Origin: Flavobacterium pisciphilum
GTDB lineage: Bacteria; Bacteroidota; Bacteroidia; Flavobacteriales; Flavobacteriaceae
Direction: 5' to 3'
Assembly (NCBI RefSeq): GCF_020905345.1
Contig: NZ_JAJJMO010000001.1
Location: 4,898,001-4,962,000 of the forward strand
DNA length: 64,000 bases
The translations under genes were made by a program, and so were the position numbers. Within the stretch, counting starts at the first letter, position 1. The number at the start of each line of letters is the position of its first letter. The notes under the pieces are model-generated. The model was not told the origin of the DNA and did not search any database. It worked only from the letters and a program-made list of their open reading frames with translations. Of the stretch, positions 41,415 through 51,228 are shown piece by piece.

Positions 41415-44060
41415 ATGTCTGAAGGAGAAAAGTTAATTCCTATTAACATAGAGGATGAAATGAAATCAGCTTACATCGATTATTCGATGTCAGTTATTGT
41501 ATCGAGAGCACTCCCTGATGTTAGAGATGGTTTGAAACCAGTACATCGAAGAGTTCTTTACGGAATGTATGATTTAGGAGTTTTTTCAAATAAAGCCCAT
41601 AAAAAATCCGCCAGAATTGTCGGGGAAGTTTTAGGTAAGTATCACCCACACGGAGATACTTCAGTATATGATGCCATGGTACGTATGGCTCAAGAATGGA
41701 GTTTACGTTATTTATTAGTGGATGGCCAAGGTAACTTTGGTTCTGTAGATGGAGATAGCCCAGCAGCAATGCGTTATACGGAGGCTAGAATGCGTAAGAT
41801 TTCAGAAGAAATAATGGCTGATATCGAAAAAGAAACAGTTGATTTTCAATTGAACTTTGATGATACTTTATATGAGCCGAAAGTAATGCCGACTAGAGTT
41901 CCAACTTTATTAATAAATGGAGCAACAGGTATTGCAGTAGGTATGGCAACTAATATGCCACCTCACAACCTTACAGAAGTTATCAATGGTACGCTAGCTT
42001 ATCTTGATAATAACGATATTGAAATAGACGAATTAATAACACATATTAAAGCACCTGATTTTCCAACAGGAGGTATAATATATGGTTACGAAGGAGTTCG
42101 TGAAGCATTTAAAACTGGTAGAGGGCGTATTGTAATGCGTGCTAAAGTTGGTTTTGAAGAAGTAGATGGTAGAGAATGTATCATCGTTACTGAAATTCCA
42201 TACCAAGTCAATAAAGCAGAAATGATTAAGCGTACTGCTGATTTGGTAAATGATAAAAAAATTGATGGAATAGCAAACATCCGTGATGAGTCAGATAGAA
42301 ATGGTATGCGTATCGTTTATATTCTTAAACGTGATGCAACTCCAAACGTAGTTTTAAATACATTATATAAGTATACACAATTACAATCATCTTTTAGTGT
42401 AAATAATATTGCACTTGTAAAAGGTCGCCCACAAATGTTGAATCTAAAAGATATGATTCACTATTTTATTGAGCACCGTCACGATGTTGTGGTTCGTAGA
42501 ACTAGATTTGAATTACGTAAAGCTGAAGAAAGAGCTCATATTTTAGAAGGTTTAATTATTGCATCAGATAATATTGATGAAGTAATTGCTTTAATAAGAG
42601 GTTCGAAAAATACAGAAGAAGCTCGTGAGAAATTAATTGAAAGATTTAAATTATCAGATATTCAAGCGCGTGCTATTGTAGAGATGCGTTTACGTCAATT
42701 AACAGGACTAGAACAAGACAAGTTAAGAGATGAGTATGATGAATTGATGAAATTAATTGAGCATTTGAAAGCATTATTAGCAGATGTAGATTTAAGAACT
42801 AATTTGATCAAAGAAGAACTTATTGAGATCCGTGATAAATATGGTGATGCACGTCGTTCATTAATTGAATATTCAGGTGGAGATGTAAGTATCGAAGATT
42901 TAATTGCTGATGAGAATGTGGTAATTACAATTTCTCATGCAGGGTATATCAAACGTACAAACCTTACTGAATACAAAACACAAAATAGAGGTGGAGTTGG
43001 ACAAAAAAGTGCAGGAACAAGAGATCAAGATTTCCTTGAGCATATGTTCGTTGCAACCAATCACCAATATATGATGTTCTTTACCCAAAAAGGTAAATGT
43101 TTCTGGATGCGTGTATACGAAATTCCAGAAGGTAGTAAAACTGCCAAAGGTAGAGCTATCCAAAACTTGGTAAATATTGAAAGCGACGATAAAGTTAAAG
43201 CGTTTATCTGTACTCAAGATTTAAAAGATAAAGATTATATCAACAGCCATAACTTAGTTATGGTAACCAAAAAAGGACAGGTTAAGAAAACGTCTTTAGA
43301 GAAATATTCTAAACCTAGAGTAAATGGTGTTGCTGCAATTACTATTAAAGAAGGAGACGAATTATTAGAAGCTAAATTAACCAATGGAGAAAGTCAGATT
43401 ATTTTGGCTGTTAAATCTGGTAAATTAGTTCGTTTTGAAGAAACTAAAACCCGTCCAATGGGAAGAACAGCTTCAGGAGTTCGTGGAATTACTTTAAAAG
43501 ACGATACTGATGAAGTAATTGGTATGGTTACGGTAGATAAAGAGGATGTTAACGATTCACAAATTTTAGTTGTTACTGAAAACGGATACGGAAAACGTAC
43601 CAAATTAGTTGATGATGATGGTGAAGATGTTTATAGAATTACTAACCGTGGAGGAAAAGGAGTAAAAACTCTTAATATTACTGAGAAAACCGGAAAACTT
43701 ATTTCGATTAATGCAGTAACAGATGCTGATGATTTAATGATTATCAACAAATCTGGATTGACAATTAGAATGGCTATTGAAGATTTACGTGTAATGGGTC
43801 GTGCTACTCAAGGAGTTAGATTGATTAACTTAAAAGGTAAAGATTCTATTGCAGCTGTTACTAAAGTAATGAAAGACGATGTTGCAGAAGTTGTTGTTGA
43901 TGAGGATGGAAATGTTATCGAAAGCGCTATTGAAAGAGTAAAACCAGACTTAGAAGTTCTTGAAGATGATGGTGTTGTTGAAGACGAAGACGAAGATGAT
44001 GATGTTGAGGATGAAGATGCAGAAGATGATTCGGAAGAAGAAGATGAGTCTGAAGAATAA
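41415..44060 (+). CDS. gyrA: DNA gyrase subunit A
   Basis: The 881-residue subunit breaks and rejoins DNA during supercoiling. The catalytic Tyr is Y121 in [10 protein letters not shown]. The quinolone-determining region reads [14 protein letters not shown]82 and D86 here correspond to E. coli S83 and D87. From memory, Thr at this position is the usual state in Flavobacterium, and Asp is unchanged, so no classical resistance mutation is visible. The C-terminal beta-pinwheel has GyrA boxes such as [11 protein letters not shown] and [10 protein letters not shown], and the last 40 residues are very acidic. Divergent from clpC; a TPR gene follows after 48 nt. Confidence 0.96.
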   Translation: MSEGEKLIPINIEDEMKSAYIDYSMSVIVSRALPDVRDGLKPVHRRVLYGMYDLGVFSNKAHKKSARIVGEVLGKYHPHGDTSVYDAMVRMAQEWSLRYLLVDGQGNFGSVDGDSPAAMRYTEARMRKISEEIMADIEKETVDFQLNFDDTLYEPKVMPTRVPTLLINGATGIAVGMATNMPPHNLTEVINGTLAYLDNNDIEIDELITHIKAPDFPTGGIIYGYEGVREAFKTGRGRIVMRAKVGFEEVDGRECIIVTEIPYQVNKAEMIKRTADLVNDKKIDGIANIRDESDRNGMRIVYILKRDATPNVVLNTLYKYTQLQSSFSVNNIALVKGRPQMLNLKDMIHYFIEHRHDVVVRRTRFELRKAEERAHILEGLIIASDNIDEVIALIRGSKNTEEAREKLIERFKLSDIQARAIVEMRLRQLTGLEQDKLRDEYDELMKLIEHLKALLADVDLRTNLIKEELIEIRDKYGDARRSLIEYSGGDVSIEDLIADENVVITISHAGYIKRTNLTEYKTQNRGGVGQKSAGTRDQDFLEHMFVATNHQYMMFFTQKGKCFWMRVYEIPEGSKTAKGRAIQNLVNIESDDKVKAFICTQDLKDKDYINSHNLVMVTKKGQVKKTSLEKYSKPRVNGVAAITIKEGDELLEAKLTNGESQIILAVKSGKLVRFEETKTRPMGRTASGVRGITLKDDTDEVIGMVTVDKEDVNDSQILVVTENGYGKRTKLVDDDGEDVYRITNRGGKGVKTLNITEKTGKLISINAVTDADDLMIINKSGLTIRMAIEDLRVMGRATQGVRLINLKGKDSIAAVTKVMKDDVAEVVVDEDGNVIESAIERVKPDLEVLEDDGVVEDEDEDDDVEDEDAEDDSEEEDESEE

Positions 44061-44108
44061 TTAATAGAACCCAACAAACAATTTAAATATATAAAAAAAT
44101 AGAACATT

Positions 44109-45377
44109 ATGAAAAGTAAATATGTAATACTAGCGTCAGCATTATTGATATCGGTAGCTACTTTTGCTCAAAAAGATCAAATTAAAAGTGCTGAAAAAGC
44201 ATTGAAAAATGGAGATGCTACATCGGCTATTTCTATTCTAGACGCAGCAGATTATCTGATTACAAATGCAAAAGATACTGAGCAAGCTCAATATTATTTT
44301 GTAAAAGGAAATGCTTATTTAGAAGTAGCAAAAAAAGGAGTAGATGAAGGTAAAAACCTTTTACTTGCTGCTGAGGCATATAAGAAGTTAATCGAGACTG
44401 AGCAAGCATCAGGAAAAGTTAAGTATTCAACTCAAGCTGCTGCTTCAATTACTGATATCAAAGGAAGATTGATTAATGGTGCTATTGCTGATTCAAAAGC
44501 GAATAAGCATGGTGATGGTGCAAAAAAGATATATGATGCTTATTTGCTAGATAAAAAAGATACAATCAACTTGTATTATGCAGCTTCAACTTATGTAAAT
44601 GCTGGAGATTTTACTGCAGCTTTACCTCTTTACGAAGAGTTGAAAAAACTTAATTATTCAGGAAAAGGAACGACTTACTTAGCTTTAAATAAAGCTACAG
44701 GAGAAGACAATGCTTTTGCTACAGCAAATGAAAGAGATCTTGCAGTTAAGATTGGAACTCATGAGAAACCAAAAACAGAAGTTTCTCCTTCTAAAAGAGG
44801 TGAGATTTATAAAAATATCTCTCTTATCTTAGTTCAAAACGGTAAAACTGAAGAAGCTAAAAAAGCAATAGCAGAAGCTAGAGCTGCAAATCCAGAGGAT
44901 ACTTCTTTGATTTTGACTGAAGCAAATTTATATTTAGAAACTAAAGATTATGAGACTTATAAGAAGTTAATCGGTGAGGTTTTGAAAAATAATCCAAACG
45001 ATGCTGATTTACTTTTTAATTTAGGAGTATTAAGCGGAAATGCTAAAAATACTGCTGACGCTGAGAAATATTACAATAAAGTAATCGAAATCAAACCAGA
45101 CTATATTAATGCTTATATTAATTTAGCTGCTTTAAAATTAGAGGATGAAAAACCTATAATTGATGAGATGAATAAACTTGGAACTTCAGCAAAAGACATG
45201 AAGCGTTATGATGAATTGAAAGTTAAAAGAAATAACCTTTTCAAAAGCACAATTCCATACCTTAAAAAAGCGGTTGAGTTAGATCCTAAAAACGAGGATG
45301 TTTCTAAAACACTTTTAAATGTTTACAGCGCACTTGAAATGACTGCTGAATACAAAGCATTGAAAGCAAAAATGTAA
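44109..45377 (+). CDS. Exported tetratricopeptide-repeat protein
   Basis: The 422-residue protein has a signal peptide (KYVILASALLISVATFAQ) and a helical body with TPR units, clearest around 285-345 (DADLLFNLGVLSGNAKNTADAEKYYNK; DYINAYINLAAL). TPR proteins scaffold complexes; the role here is unknown. It follows gyrA by 48 nt on the same strand and probably shares readthrough. A terminator follows. Confidence 0.85.
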   Translation: MKSKYVILASALLISVATFAQKDQIKSAEKALKNGDATSAISILDAADYLITNAKDTEQAQYYFVKGNAYLEVAKKGVDEGKNLLLAAEAYKKLIETEQASGKVKYSTQAAASITDIKGRLINGAIADSKANKHGDGAKKIYDAYLLDKKDTINLYYAASTYVNAGDFTAALPLYEELKKLNYSGKGTTYLALNKATGEDNAFATANERDLAVKIGTHEKPKTEVSPSKRGEIYKNISLILVQNGKTEEAKKAIAEARAANPEDTSLILTEANLYLETKDYETYKKLIGEVLKNNPNDADLLFNLGVLSGNAKNTADAEKYYNKVIEIKPDYINAYINLAALKLEDEKPIIDEMNKLGTSAKDMKRYDELKVKRNNLFKSTIPYLKKAVELDPKNEDVSKTLLNVYSALEMTAEYKALKAKM

Positions 45378-45394
45378 GACATTTTTCTAAGCAT

Positions 45395-45427
45395 AAAAAA
45401 ACCGAGATAGTAAGTCTCGGTTTTTTT
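45395..45427. terminator. Hairpin terminator between convergent genes
   Basis: AAAAAACCGAGA pairs with TCTCGGTTTTTT around 7 nt. It ends the TPR gene and, from the other side, may end the nth transcript. Confidence 0.85.
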
Positions 45428-45477
45428 ATGCTTTTATTTTGAAGAAGCTTATTTAATAAATAGTATTGTTTTAATTG

Positions 45478-46116
45478 TTAAAGACTTAAGTAGTAATTGC
45501 AATGTGGATTAATCAGACATTCATTGCATTTTGGTTTCGGACGACATGTTTCTCTTCCTAAAAAAGAAATAGCCATTCCTATTTCTCCCCAAATATCTTT
45601 TGGTATAACCTGCATCAATTCTTTTTCTACTTTATTACCATCTTTAGACTCTTTTATTAATCCAATTCTTGGCGCAACACGGATAACATGTAAATCTGCA
45701 ATAATCCCTTCTGCGGGCTTATTTGATTCTTTTAAAATTACATTCGCTGATTTTCGACCAATGCCTTTTAATGCAACCAAATCTTTCATGGTCATTGGAA
45801 TGTTTTCATCCTCTTTAATCGTATTTGCAATTTCGATTAACCACTCCGCTTTAGTTCTGTAGTTTCTAACTTTGCTAATATAGGTAAACAGCTCTTCTGT
45901 ATTCGTTTTGGCTAGACTTTCCATGTTTGGATACTTTGCAAATAATGTAGGAGCAATCGAATTGATGTTAGCATCTGAATCTTGAGCTGATAGGACTACC
46001 ATTACAAGCAGTTGATACGTATTCTGATAATCTAAAGGGTGTTTCCTGCCTTTGTATTTTGTTAGAATCGGTTCTAAGATTACTTTCCAATCTGGAGATT
46101 CACCAAATAAATCCAT
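45478..46116 (-). CDS. nth: Endonuclease III-like DNA glycosylase
   Basis: The 212-residue protein has the HhH-GPD fold of endonuclease III, which removes oxidised pyrimidines and nicks the DNA. The hairpin LKGIGRKSANVIL carries the catalytic Lys; IIADLHVIRVAPR carries the catalytic Asp. A C-terminal cluster CRPKPKCNECLINPHC gives C-X5-C-X2-C-X5-C, one residue shorter at the first spacing than the usual C-X6-C. The D-L-H instead of D-T-H is another departure, so it may be a divergent paralogue. It is 2 nt downstream of msrB, so co-transcribed. Confidence 0.82.
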   Translation of the reverse strand: MDLFGESPDWKVILEPILTKYKGRKHPLDYQNTYQLLVMVVLSAQDSDANINSIAPTLFAKYPNMESLAKTNTEELFTYISKVRNYRTKAEWLIEIANTIKEDENIPMTMKDLVALKGIGRKSANVILKESNKPAEGIIADLHVIRVAPRIGLIKESKDGNKVEKELMQVIPKDIWGEIGMAISFLGRETCRPKPKCNECLINPHCNYYLSL

Positions 46117-46118
46117 GA

Positions 46119-46511
46119 CTATTTGTCTTTAAAGTCTATCGATAAAGAGTTTACACAATAACGCTGTCCTGTTTCAGTAGGACCATCATCAAATACATGT
46201 CCTAAGTGGCTTCCACAATTAGCACATAAAATTTCAGTTCGTTTCATACCATGGCTTACATCCGAGATATACTCGACTTTTCCAGGTATTGATTCATCAA
46301 AGGAAGGCCAACCACAATGCGCATCAAATTTAGAATTGCTCTCAAACAAAGGTTCGTTACAAGCCCCACAACAATAAACCCCTTTTTCAAAATGAAGATT
46401 GTACTCTCCAGTATGTGGGCGTTCGGTTCCTTTTTGGCGAAGTACGTGGTAACGGTCGTTACCAAGTTGCTCTTTCCATTCTTGTTCTGTTTTTTCGATT
46501 GGATATTTCAT
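46119..46511 (-). CDS. msrB: Peptide methionine-R-sulfoxide reductase MsrB
   Basis: The 130-residue enzyme reduces methionine-R-sulfoxide in proteins. Zinc cysteines are in CCGACNEPLF and LCANCGSHLGHVFDDGP; the catalytic Cys is in GQRYCVNSLSIDF. No signal peptide, so cytoplasmic. It lies 43 nt downstream of the hydrolase gene and 2 nt upstream of nth on the same strand. Confidence 0.95.
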   Translation of the reverse strand: MKYPIEKTEQEWKEQLGNDRYHVLRQKGTERPHTGEYNLHFEKGVYCCGACNEPLFESNSKFDAHCGWPSFDESIPGKVEYISDVSHGMKRTEILCANCGSHLGHVFDDGPTETGQRYCVNSLSIDFKDK

Positions 46512-46554
46512 TGTTTTTTATTTTTTTGTCAAAAAGTAAGACTAACAAAATTAG

Positions 46555-47421
46555 TTACTTATGTTCAATAAATTGTACTGTTTTATTAATAACATTGCCA
46601 TTACCTAAAATTTTGCGATGTCCTAATCCTTCAGTTAGTAGTAAAGTACCGTTTTTTAAATGTTCATTAATGTGAGTTCCTGCTTTTACGGAAACTTCAG
46701 GATCATCTTTATCATGAATAACCAAAACGGGGATATTTACATCAGCAGCAGCTACGTATGCTGAAAAATCATTCATTTTTACTTTGTATTTATTCTCAAA
46801 ATAATTGCGTAGACGAGTACTGATATATGGTTTTAATTCTAGTTTAGATACAAAATCGTCAATGATATCCTGAACGATGTCACCACTACCGATAATAACT
46901 GCACGATTAACATTTAAACCTTGTTTTATAGCATTTAATACAGACATACCTCCCAACGAATGTCCAACAGCAGCTTCAAATGGGCCGTATTGTTTTTCAA
47001 TTTCTAGAATCGAAGCAATAAAATCGACCATATGAGTAGTCTTACCAGGAGACTTTCCATGAGCAGGGGCATCAAAACTAACAGTCTCATAGCCATGTTT
47101 AACTAGTTCGTCGGTAATCTTGAATAATTGCGTTCCACGTCCAGACCAACCGTGAACCAACAGTACTTTTTTATCGCTTTTACCAAATTTATAGACAACA
47201 ACTTCGTTATCAATTGCTGGTATTTTTATGGTTTTTTGTATGCTTTTTCGATCCATTTCTAGTTCTCTTTTGGGAACCTTATGTTTTATTGGAGTTATAA
47301 AAAGCTTCGTTGCGTATGAAGTGGCTAGTTTAGGCGAAATAAAAGAAAGAAGTTTCCCTGTTACTATTATAAATCGAGGAACTTTTAATGATTCTGTAGG
47401 ACTAGATGTTTTTTTAGACAT
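46555..47421 (-). CDS. Alpha/beta hydrolase
   Basis: The 288-residue protein has the alpha/beta-hydrolase fold: the oxyanion region VLLVHGWSGRGTQLF, the nucleophile elbow GHSLGGMSVLNAI (Ser), PVLVIHDKDDPEVSV with the acid, and a C-terminal His in GLGHRKILG. The N-terminal 40 residues include a hydrophobic stretch that may anchor it. Substrate unknown. Divergent from the M48 peptidase. Confidence 0.85.
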   Translation of the reverse strand: MSKKTSSPTESLKVPRFIIVTGKLLSFISPKLATSYATKLFITPIKHKVPKRELEMDRKSIQKTIKIPAIDNEVVVYKFGKSDKKVLLVHGWSGRGTQLFKITDELVKHGYETVSFDAPAHGKSPGKTTHMVDFIASILEIEKQYGPFEAAVGHSLGGMSVLNAIKQGLNVNRAVIIGSGDIVQDIIDDFVSKLELKPYISTRLRNYFENKYKVKMNDFSAYVAAADVNIPVLVIHDKDDPEVSVKAGTHINEHLKNGTLLLTEGLGHRKILGNGNVINKTVQFIEHK

Positions 47422-47623
47422 TATAATATGTTTTTATAGAGCTTTTATTTTATTTAGATTTAAAAATATAAAAGTAAGACAATTAATAAAATGTATTGAC
47501 AAGTTAGAATTTATTAAGCGTGTTTGTATGGAGAATAATTTAATTATGATATTTTTTAAACGAATTGTATAAAAAATGAATTTAGAATAATCGTATTTTT
47601 GTGTGTTATTAAATCTAAAAGTC

Positions 47624-48433
47624 ATGAGAAATAAATTATTATTGGGAATTTTTGCTATAGCCACAGTGTATTCATGTGCGGTAAATCCTGTTACGGGAAA
47701 AAAGAGTCTTAATTTTGTTTCTAATAGTGAGCTGTTTCCATCTTCGTTTCAGCAGTACAATACTTTTATTAAAGAAAACAAAGTCATTACTGGTACTGCC
47801 GATGCCAAAAGAGTAGAAAATGTTGGGATGAAAATCAAAGCAGCTGCCGAAAAATATTTAACCTATTTAGGGCAATCTCAATATCTTAAGGATTATCGTT
47901 GGGAATATAAGTTAGTCGATAATAAAGAAGTGAATGCTTGGTGTATGCCTGGAGGTAAAATTGTTGTTTATTCAGGGATTTTGCCAGTAACAAAAGACGA
48001 TTCGGGTTTGGCAACTGTTTTAGGACACGAAGTTTCACATGCATTGGCTAATCATGGTGCACAGCGTATGAGTGCTGCACAGTTACAGCAACTAGGTGCA
48101 GTAGGTGTAGCTGCAGTTACAGGTAATCAGAGTGCTGAAACACAAGAAATGTGGCAGAAATATTATGGAATCGGATCACAAGTAGGAGTAATGCTTCCAT
48201 TTAGCCGAAATAATGAAAGTGAAGCCGATAAGATAGGATTGACACTTATGGCAATTGCTGGATATAACCCCGATCAGTCTATTGCTTTTTGGAAAAGAAT
48301 GTCGGCACAATCATCGGGTCAAACGCCTGAATTTCTTAGTACACACCCATCAGATGCAACTAGAATTGCTAATTTAAGTGTGTTAATTCCTCAAGCAAAA
48401 GCAACAGCACTTAAAGTAGGCATAATCAAATAA
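47624..48433 (+). CDS. M48-family metallopeptidase lipoprotein
   Basis: I choose the ATG at 47624 (MRNKLLLGIFAIATVYSC), which gives a lipoprotein signal peptide with Cys at the end of VYSC; an ATG 21 nt upstream is less likely. The protein is then 269 residues. GHEVSHALANHGAQRMS near residue 133 is HExxH, and NESEADKIGLTLMAIAGY holds the third zinc ligand. It is like YggG/LoiP, outer-membrane quality-control proteases. A -7 match TATTTTTG lies in the upstream region. A terminator follows. Confidence 0.88.
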   Translation: MRNKLLLGIFAIATVYSCAVNPVTGKKSLNFVSNSELFPSSFQQYNTFIKENKVITGTADAKRVENVGMKIKAAAEKYLTYLGQSQYLKDYRWEYKLVDNKEVNAWCMPGGKIVVYSGILPVTKDDSGLATVLGHEVSHALANHGAQRMSAAQLQQLGAVGVAAVTGNQSAETQEMWQKYYGIGSQVGVMLPFSRNNESEADKIGLTLMAIAGYNPDQSIAFWKRMSAQSSGQTPEFLSTHPSDATRIANLSVLIPQAKATALKVGIIK

Positions 48434-48472
48434 GTAGAAAATATATTTTTTGATTTCTAAAATCATTAATTT

Positions 48473-48512
48473 TCAACAAAGCTATCTTTTTAAGATGGCT
48501 TTGTTTTTTTTA
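48473..48512 (+). terminator. Hairpin terminator after the M48 gene
   Basis: CAACAAAGCTATCTT pairs with AAGATGGCTTTGTT around TTT, with one bulge, followed by a T-run. Confidence 0.8.
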
Positions 48513-48632
48513 TGTGGTTATTGCTCAGTTGATTAGGTTGGTTGATGATTTATTAATATATGATTTAATAAAAATCTATTTAATTATAATAAAATTTAGA
48601 TAAATTCGTAGGCTATTAATGAAACCATTTCT

Positions 48633-49964
48633 ATGAAAAACTTACCAAAAGGAGATAAGAAGCTACTAAATGCATGGGCATTTTATGACTGGGCAAATTC
48701 AGTGTACACCCTTACTATTGCATCAGCAGTATTTCCAATATTTTATGAAGCTTTATTTTCTGAGCGTGAACATTATATTCATGTTTTCGGAATGAATCTT
48801 AAAAATTCAGCTTTGATTAGTTTTGTAACTGCAATGGCTTTTTTAGTTGTTTCATTTATTTCACCATTGTTATCAGGAATTGCTGATTATGTGGGAGATA
48901 AAAAGTCTTTTATGAAATTCTTTTGCTATTTAGGAGCCTTGTCTTGTATGGGGTTATATTGGTTTAATCTAGAAAACATATATGTTGGATTGGCATTTTA
49001 TTTTTTAGGACTATTAGGATATTGGGGGAGTTTAGTTTTTTATAATTCGTATTTACCAGATATTGCTTTTCCAGAACAACAAGATAGAATTAGTGCCAAA
49101 GGGTATTCTTTAGGGTATATTGGAAGTGTATTTTTGTTGGTACTCAATTTAGCTATGATTATGAAACCTAAGTTTTTTGGGATCACAGGAACAGATGGTG
49201 AAGCAGCAATGAAAGCAATGCGATATTCATTCTTAATGGTTGGAGTTTGGTGGATACTATTCAGTCAATATACTTATTATTATTTGCCAAAGGGAAGTAA
49301 AGAGGTAAGCCAGAAATTATCTAAACATGTCATTTTTAATGGTTTCAAAGAATTAAAGAAAGTTTGGGCTTTGTTGAACGAAAACATTTCGTTACGAAGA
49401 TATTTAGGAGGTTTTTTTGTTTCCAGTATGGCTGTGCAAACAGTAATGCTTGTAGCTACCTATTTTGGAGCGCAGGAAGTTCAATGGGCATCTAAAGATG
49501 AAGGTACAATTGGCTTAATTATTTGTATCTTATTAATACAATTAGTAGCTGTTTTAGGGGCAATTTTAACTTCAAGAGCTTCATCTAAATGGGGAAATAT
49601 CCCGACTTTAATTGTTATTAATATTGTTTGGGCAGTACTTTGTTGTGTAGGGGCTTATTTTGTTACTTTACCAATACATTTTTACGCAATGGCAACTGTG
49701 GCAGGACTTGTAATGGGAGGGATTCAGGCTTTGTCACGTTCTACTTATTCAAAACTATTACCAGAAACAGAAGATACTACTTCATTTTTTAGTTTTTATG
49801 ATGTTGCTGAAAAAATAGGAATTGTAATCGGAATGTGTGTTTACGGAATCATTGATCAAATAACAGGAAGTCCACGTGCGGCTATTGTAATTTTAGGTGT
49901 GTTTTTCGTGATTGCTATCTTCTTATTGAGAAGGATACCAAAAAGTAAAACTTTAAAACAATAA
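48633..49964 (+). CDS. UMF1-type MFS transporter
   Basis: The 443-residue protein has about 12 membrane segments and the UMF1/Atg22-like N-terminus (NAWAFYDWANSVYTLTIASAVFPIF). The second half has QALSRSTYSKLLPETEDTTSFFSFYDVAEKIG, the UMF1 signature region. Substrate unknown, possibly amino acids. It stands alone, with a decayed gene convergent just 5 nt after the stop. Confidence 0.85.
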   Translation: MKNLPKGDKKLLNAWAFYDWANSVYTLTIASAVFPIFYEALFSEREHYIHVFGMNLKNSALISFVTAMAFLVVSFISPLLSGIADYVGDKKSFMKFFCYLGALSCMGLYWFNLENIYVGLAFYFLGLLGYWGSLVFYNSYLPDIAFPEQQDRISAKGYSLGYIGSVFLLVLNLAMIMKPKFFGITGTDGEAAMKAMRYSFLMVGVWWILFSQYTYYYLPKGSKEVSQKLSKHVIFNGFKELKKVWALLNENISLRRYLGGFFVSSMAVQTVMLVATYFGAQEVQWASKDEGTIGLIICILLIQLVAVLGAILTSRASSKWGNIPTLIVINIVWAVLCCVGAYFVTLPIHFYAMATVAGLVMGGIQALSRSTYSKLLPETEDTTSFFSFYDVAEKIGIVIGMCVYGIIDQITGSPRAAIVILGVFFVIAIFLLRRIPKSKTLKQ

Positions 49965-49969
49965 AATTT

Positions 49970-50420
49970 TTACCTTATTTCTTTGGTGTTAGGAAATGGA
50001 GTTAATATTCCACTCCTGTGTGTAATTAGATTTTTTATTTTGATTGGAGATTCTTTGAATTCTAGATTTTGAAACTCTTCATTCAGATATTTTGGAATAT
50101 CATTATCTAATTTTAATTTTCCCTCTAATGGAACATTAGCAACGAGAATTCCTGTAAAAACTTTGGTTGTAGATGCTATTTCAAATAGCGTTTCATTGAT
50201 GGCTTTATTTCCTTTTTCTTTGTCAATTTCGCCATAATGCTTAGTGTAAATTTTGCCATCTTTTACCACTCCAATAGAAACGGAGTATGCCTTTGAATCT
50301 TTTAGCTATGCATTAGCATTTTTATCTATCGCTGCGAAAATTTCTTTTTGGTTAAGTGTTTTCGTTTTTTGCTGGCTTGAGCATAAAAAAAACTAATACA
50401 TAATAAAAAAGCAATAATCT
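49970..50420 (-). pseudogene. Decayed serine hydrolase (beta-lactamase family)
   Basis: The surviving frame (50269-49970) reads MVKDGKIYTKHYGEID, IASTTKVFTGIL (SxxK nucleophile motif) and ITHRSG, as in class C-type serine hydrolases. Upstream, on the same strand, KIIAFLLCISFFYAQA is a signal peptide in another frame, followed by a frameshift in an A-run and an in-frame TAG before LKDSKAYSVSIG. The C-terminus ends at about one-third of the usual length. Two lesions plus truncation make it non-functional. Confidence 0.75.
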
Positions 50421-50466
50421 TTAATCTAAATCCTAACGATGAGAGAAATAATTATTGCTTTTTTAT
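50404..50466 (-). terminator. Hairpin terminator after the DUF2807 gene
   Basis: AAAAAAGCAATAAT and ATTATTGCTTTTTT form 14-base arms around a long AT-rich loop; on the reverse strand T residues follow. It ends the sigma operon and overlaps the 5' region of the decayed hydrolase. Confidence 0.65.
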
Positions 50467-50478
50467 TATTTATAATAG

Positions 50479-51210
50479 TTAAGCTTTTGAGATGCTTCCT
50501 GATCCATTTACTTTAGTGTCTTTTGTCTTAGGATTACCTGTATATTTTATATCTCCAGAACCAGATATTCTCGCTTTTAGGTTTTCGCTACAAAAGATTT
50601 TGCTATCACCTGATCCAGATATTGTAAAATCTACATTTTTAGCTTTTAATGAAGTTGCATCAACATCACCAGATCCAGACAATTTACTTTTAAAATCATT
50701 AGTATTTCCTTTTAAAACAGCATCTCCAGAACCACTTACTGTAAGATTAAAAGTGGACGAATCGACATCTAGGTTTAAGTCACCAGAACCTGATAATGAT
50801 GCTGTGAAAACATCTGCTTTAATAGTGTTTTTTGAAGTTACATCACCTGAACCCGAAAGAGAAACATTAGATATTTTTTCGAAAGGAATAGTTATCTGAA
50901 TTTTTCGCCCAACGCTTGCACTGATGTTTTTATTTTTTTCGGTGTATACTTTTAGCACATTACCTTCAACCTCAATTTTAATATAGGGGTGTAGATTTTC
51001 TTCAGCTTTTACTGTAATTGAACCTTCTTTTCCTGCAACCAAATCGACATCAAAGGAGCCCATTACTTTTATTTCGTCATAATCAGTTGTTGAGCGAGTA
51101 TTGGTTACTACTTTTCCATTTCCTTTTATGCGTTCATTAGACCATTGTGCGTTAGCAATTGTAGTTATAAAGAATACGCTACAAACTAATAATTGAATTG
51201 ATTTTTTCAT
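50479..51210 (-). CDS. Exported DUF2807 (GIN domain) protein
   Basis: The 243-residue protein has a signal peptide (LLVCSVFFITTIANAQ) and then a beta-helix-like domain with six SGSGD repeats spaced about 20 residues apart (LSGSGDVTS, LSGSGDLNL, VSGSGDAVL, LSGSGDVDA, ISGSGDSKI, ISGSGDIKY), ending VNGSGSISK. This is the DUF2807 'head GIN' family, common on Bacteroidota surfaces with unknown function. It is the last gene of the sigma-factor operon, 18 nt after the DUF4097 gene. Confidence 0.85.
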   Translation of the reverse strand: MKKSIQLLVCSVFFITTIANAQWSNERIKGNGKVVTNTRSTTDYDEIKVMGSFDVDLVAGKEGSITVKAEENLHPYIKIEVEGNVLKVYTEKNKNISASVGRKIQITIPFEKISNVSLSGSGDVTSKNTIKADVFTASLSGSGDLNLDVDSSTFNLTVSGSGDAVLKGNTNDFKSKLSGSGDVDATSLKAKNVDFTISGSGDSKIFCSENLKARISGSGDIKYTGNPKTKDTKVNGSGSISKA

Positions 51211-51228
51211 TTTTGATTGATTTTATGA

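Noticed and set aside
41656..41694. Quinolone-resistance mutation in GyrA
   Set aside because: The Thr at position 82 appears to be the normal residue for the genus from memory, and the Asp is unchanged.
43808..44107. Serine-rich reverse frame opposite the gyrA end
   Set aside because: It is the antisense of the acidic GyrA tail (GAA/GAT codons read as TTC/ATC), not a gene.
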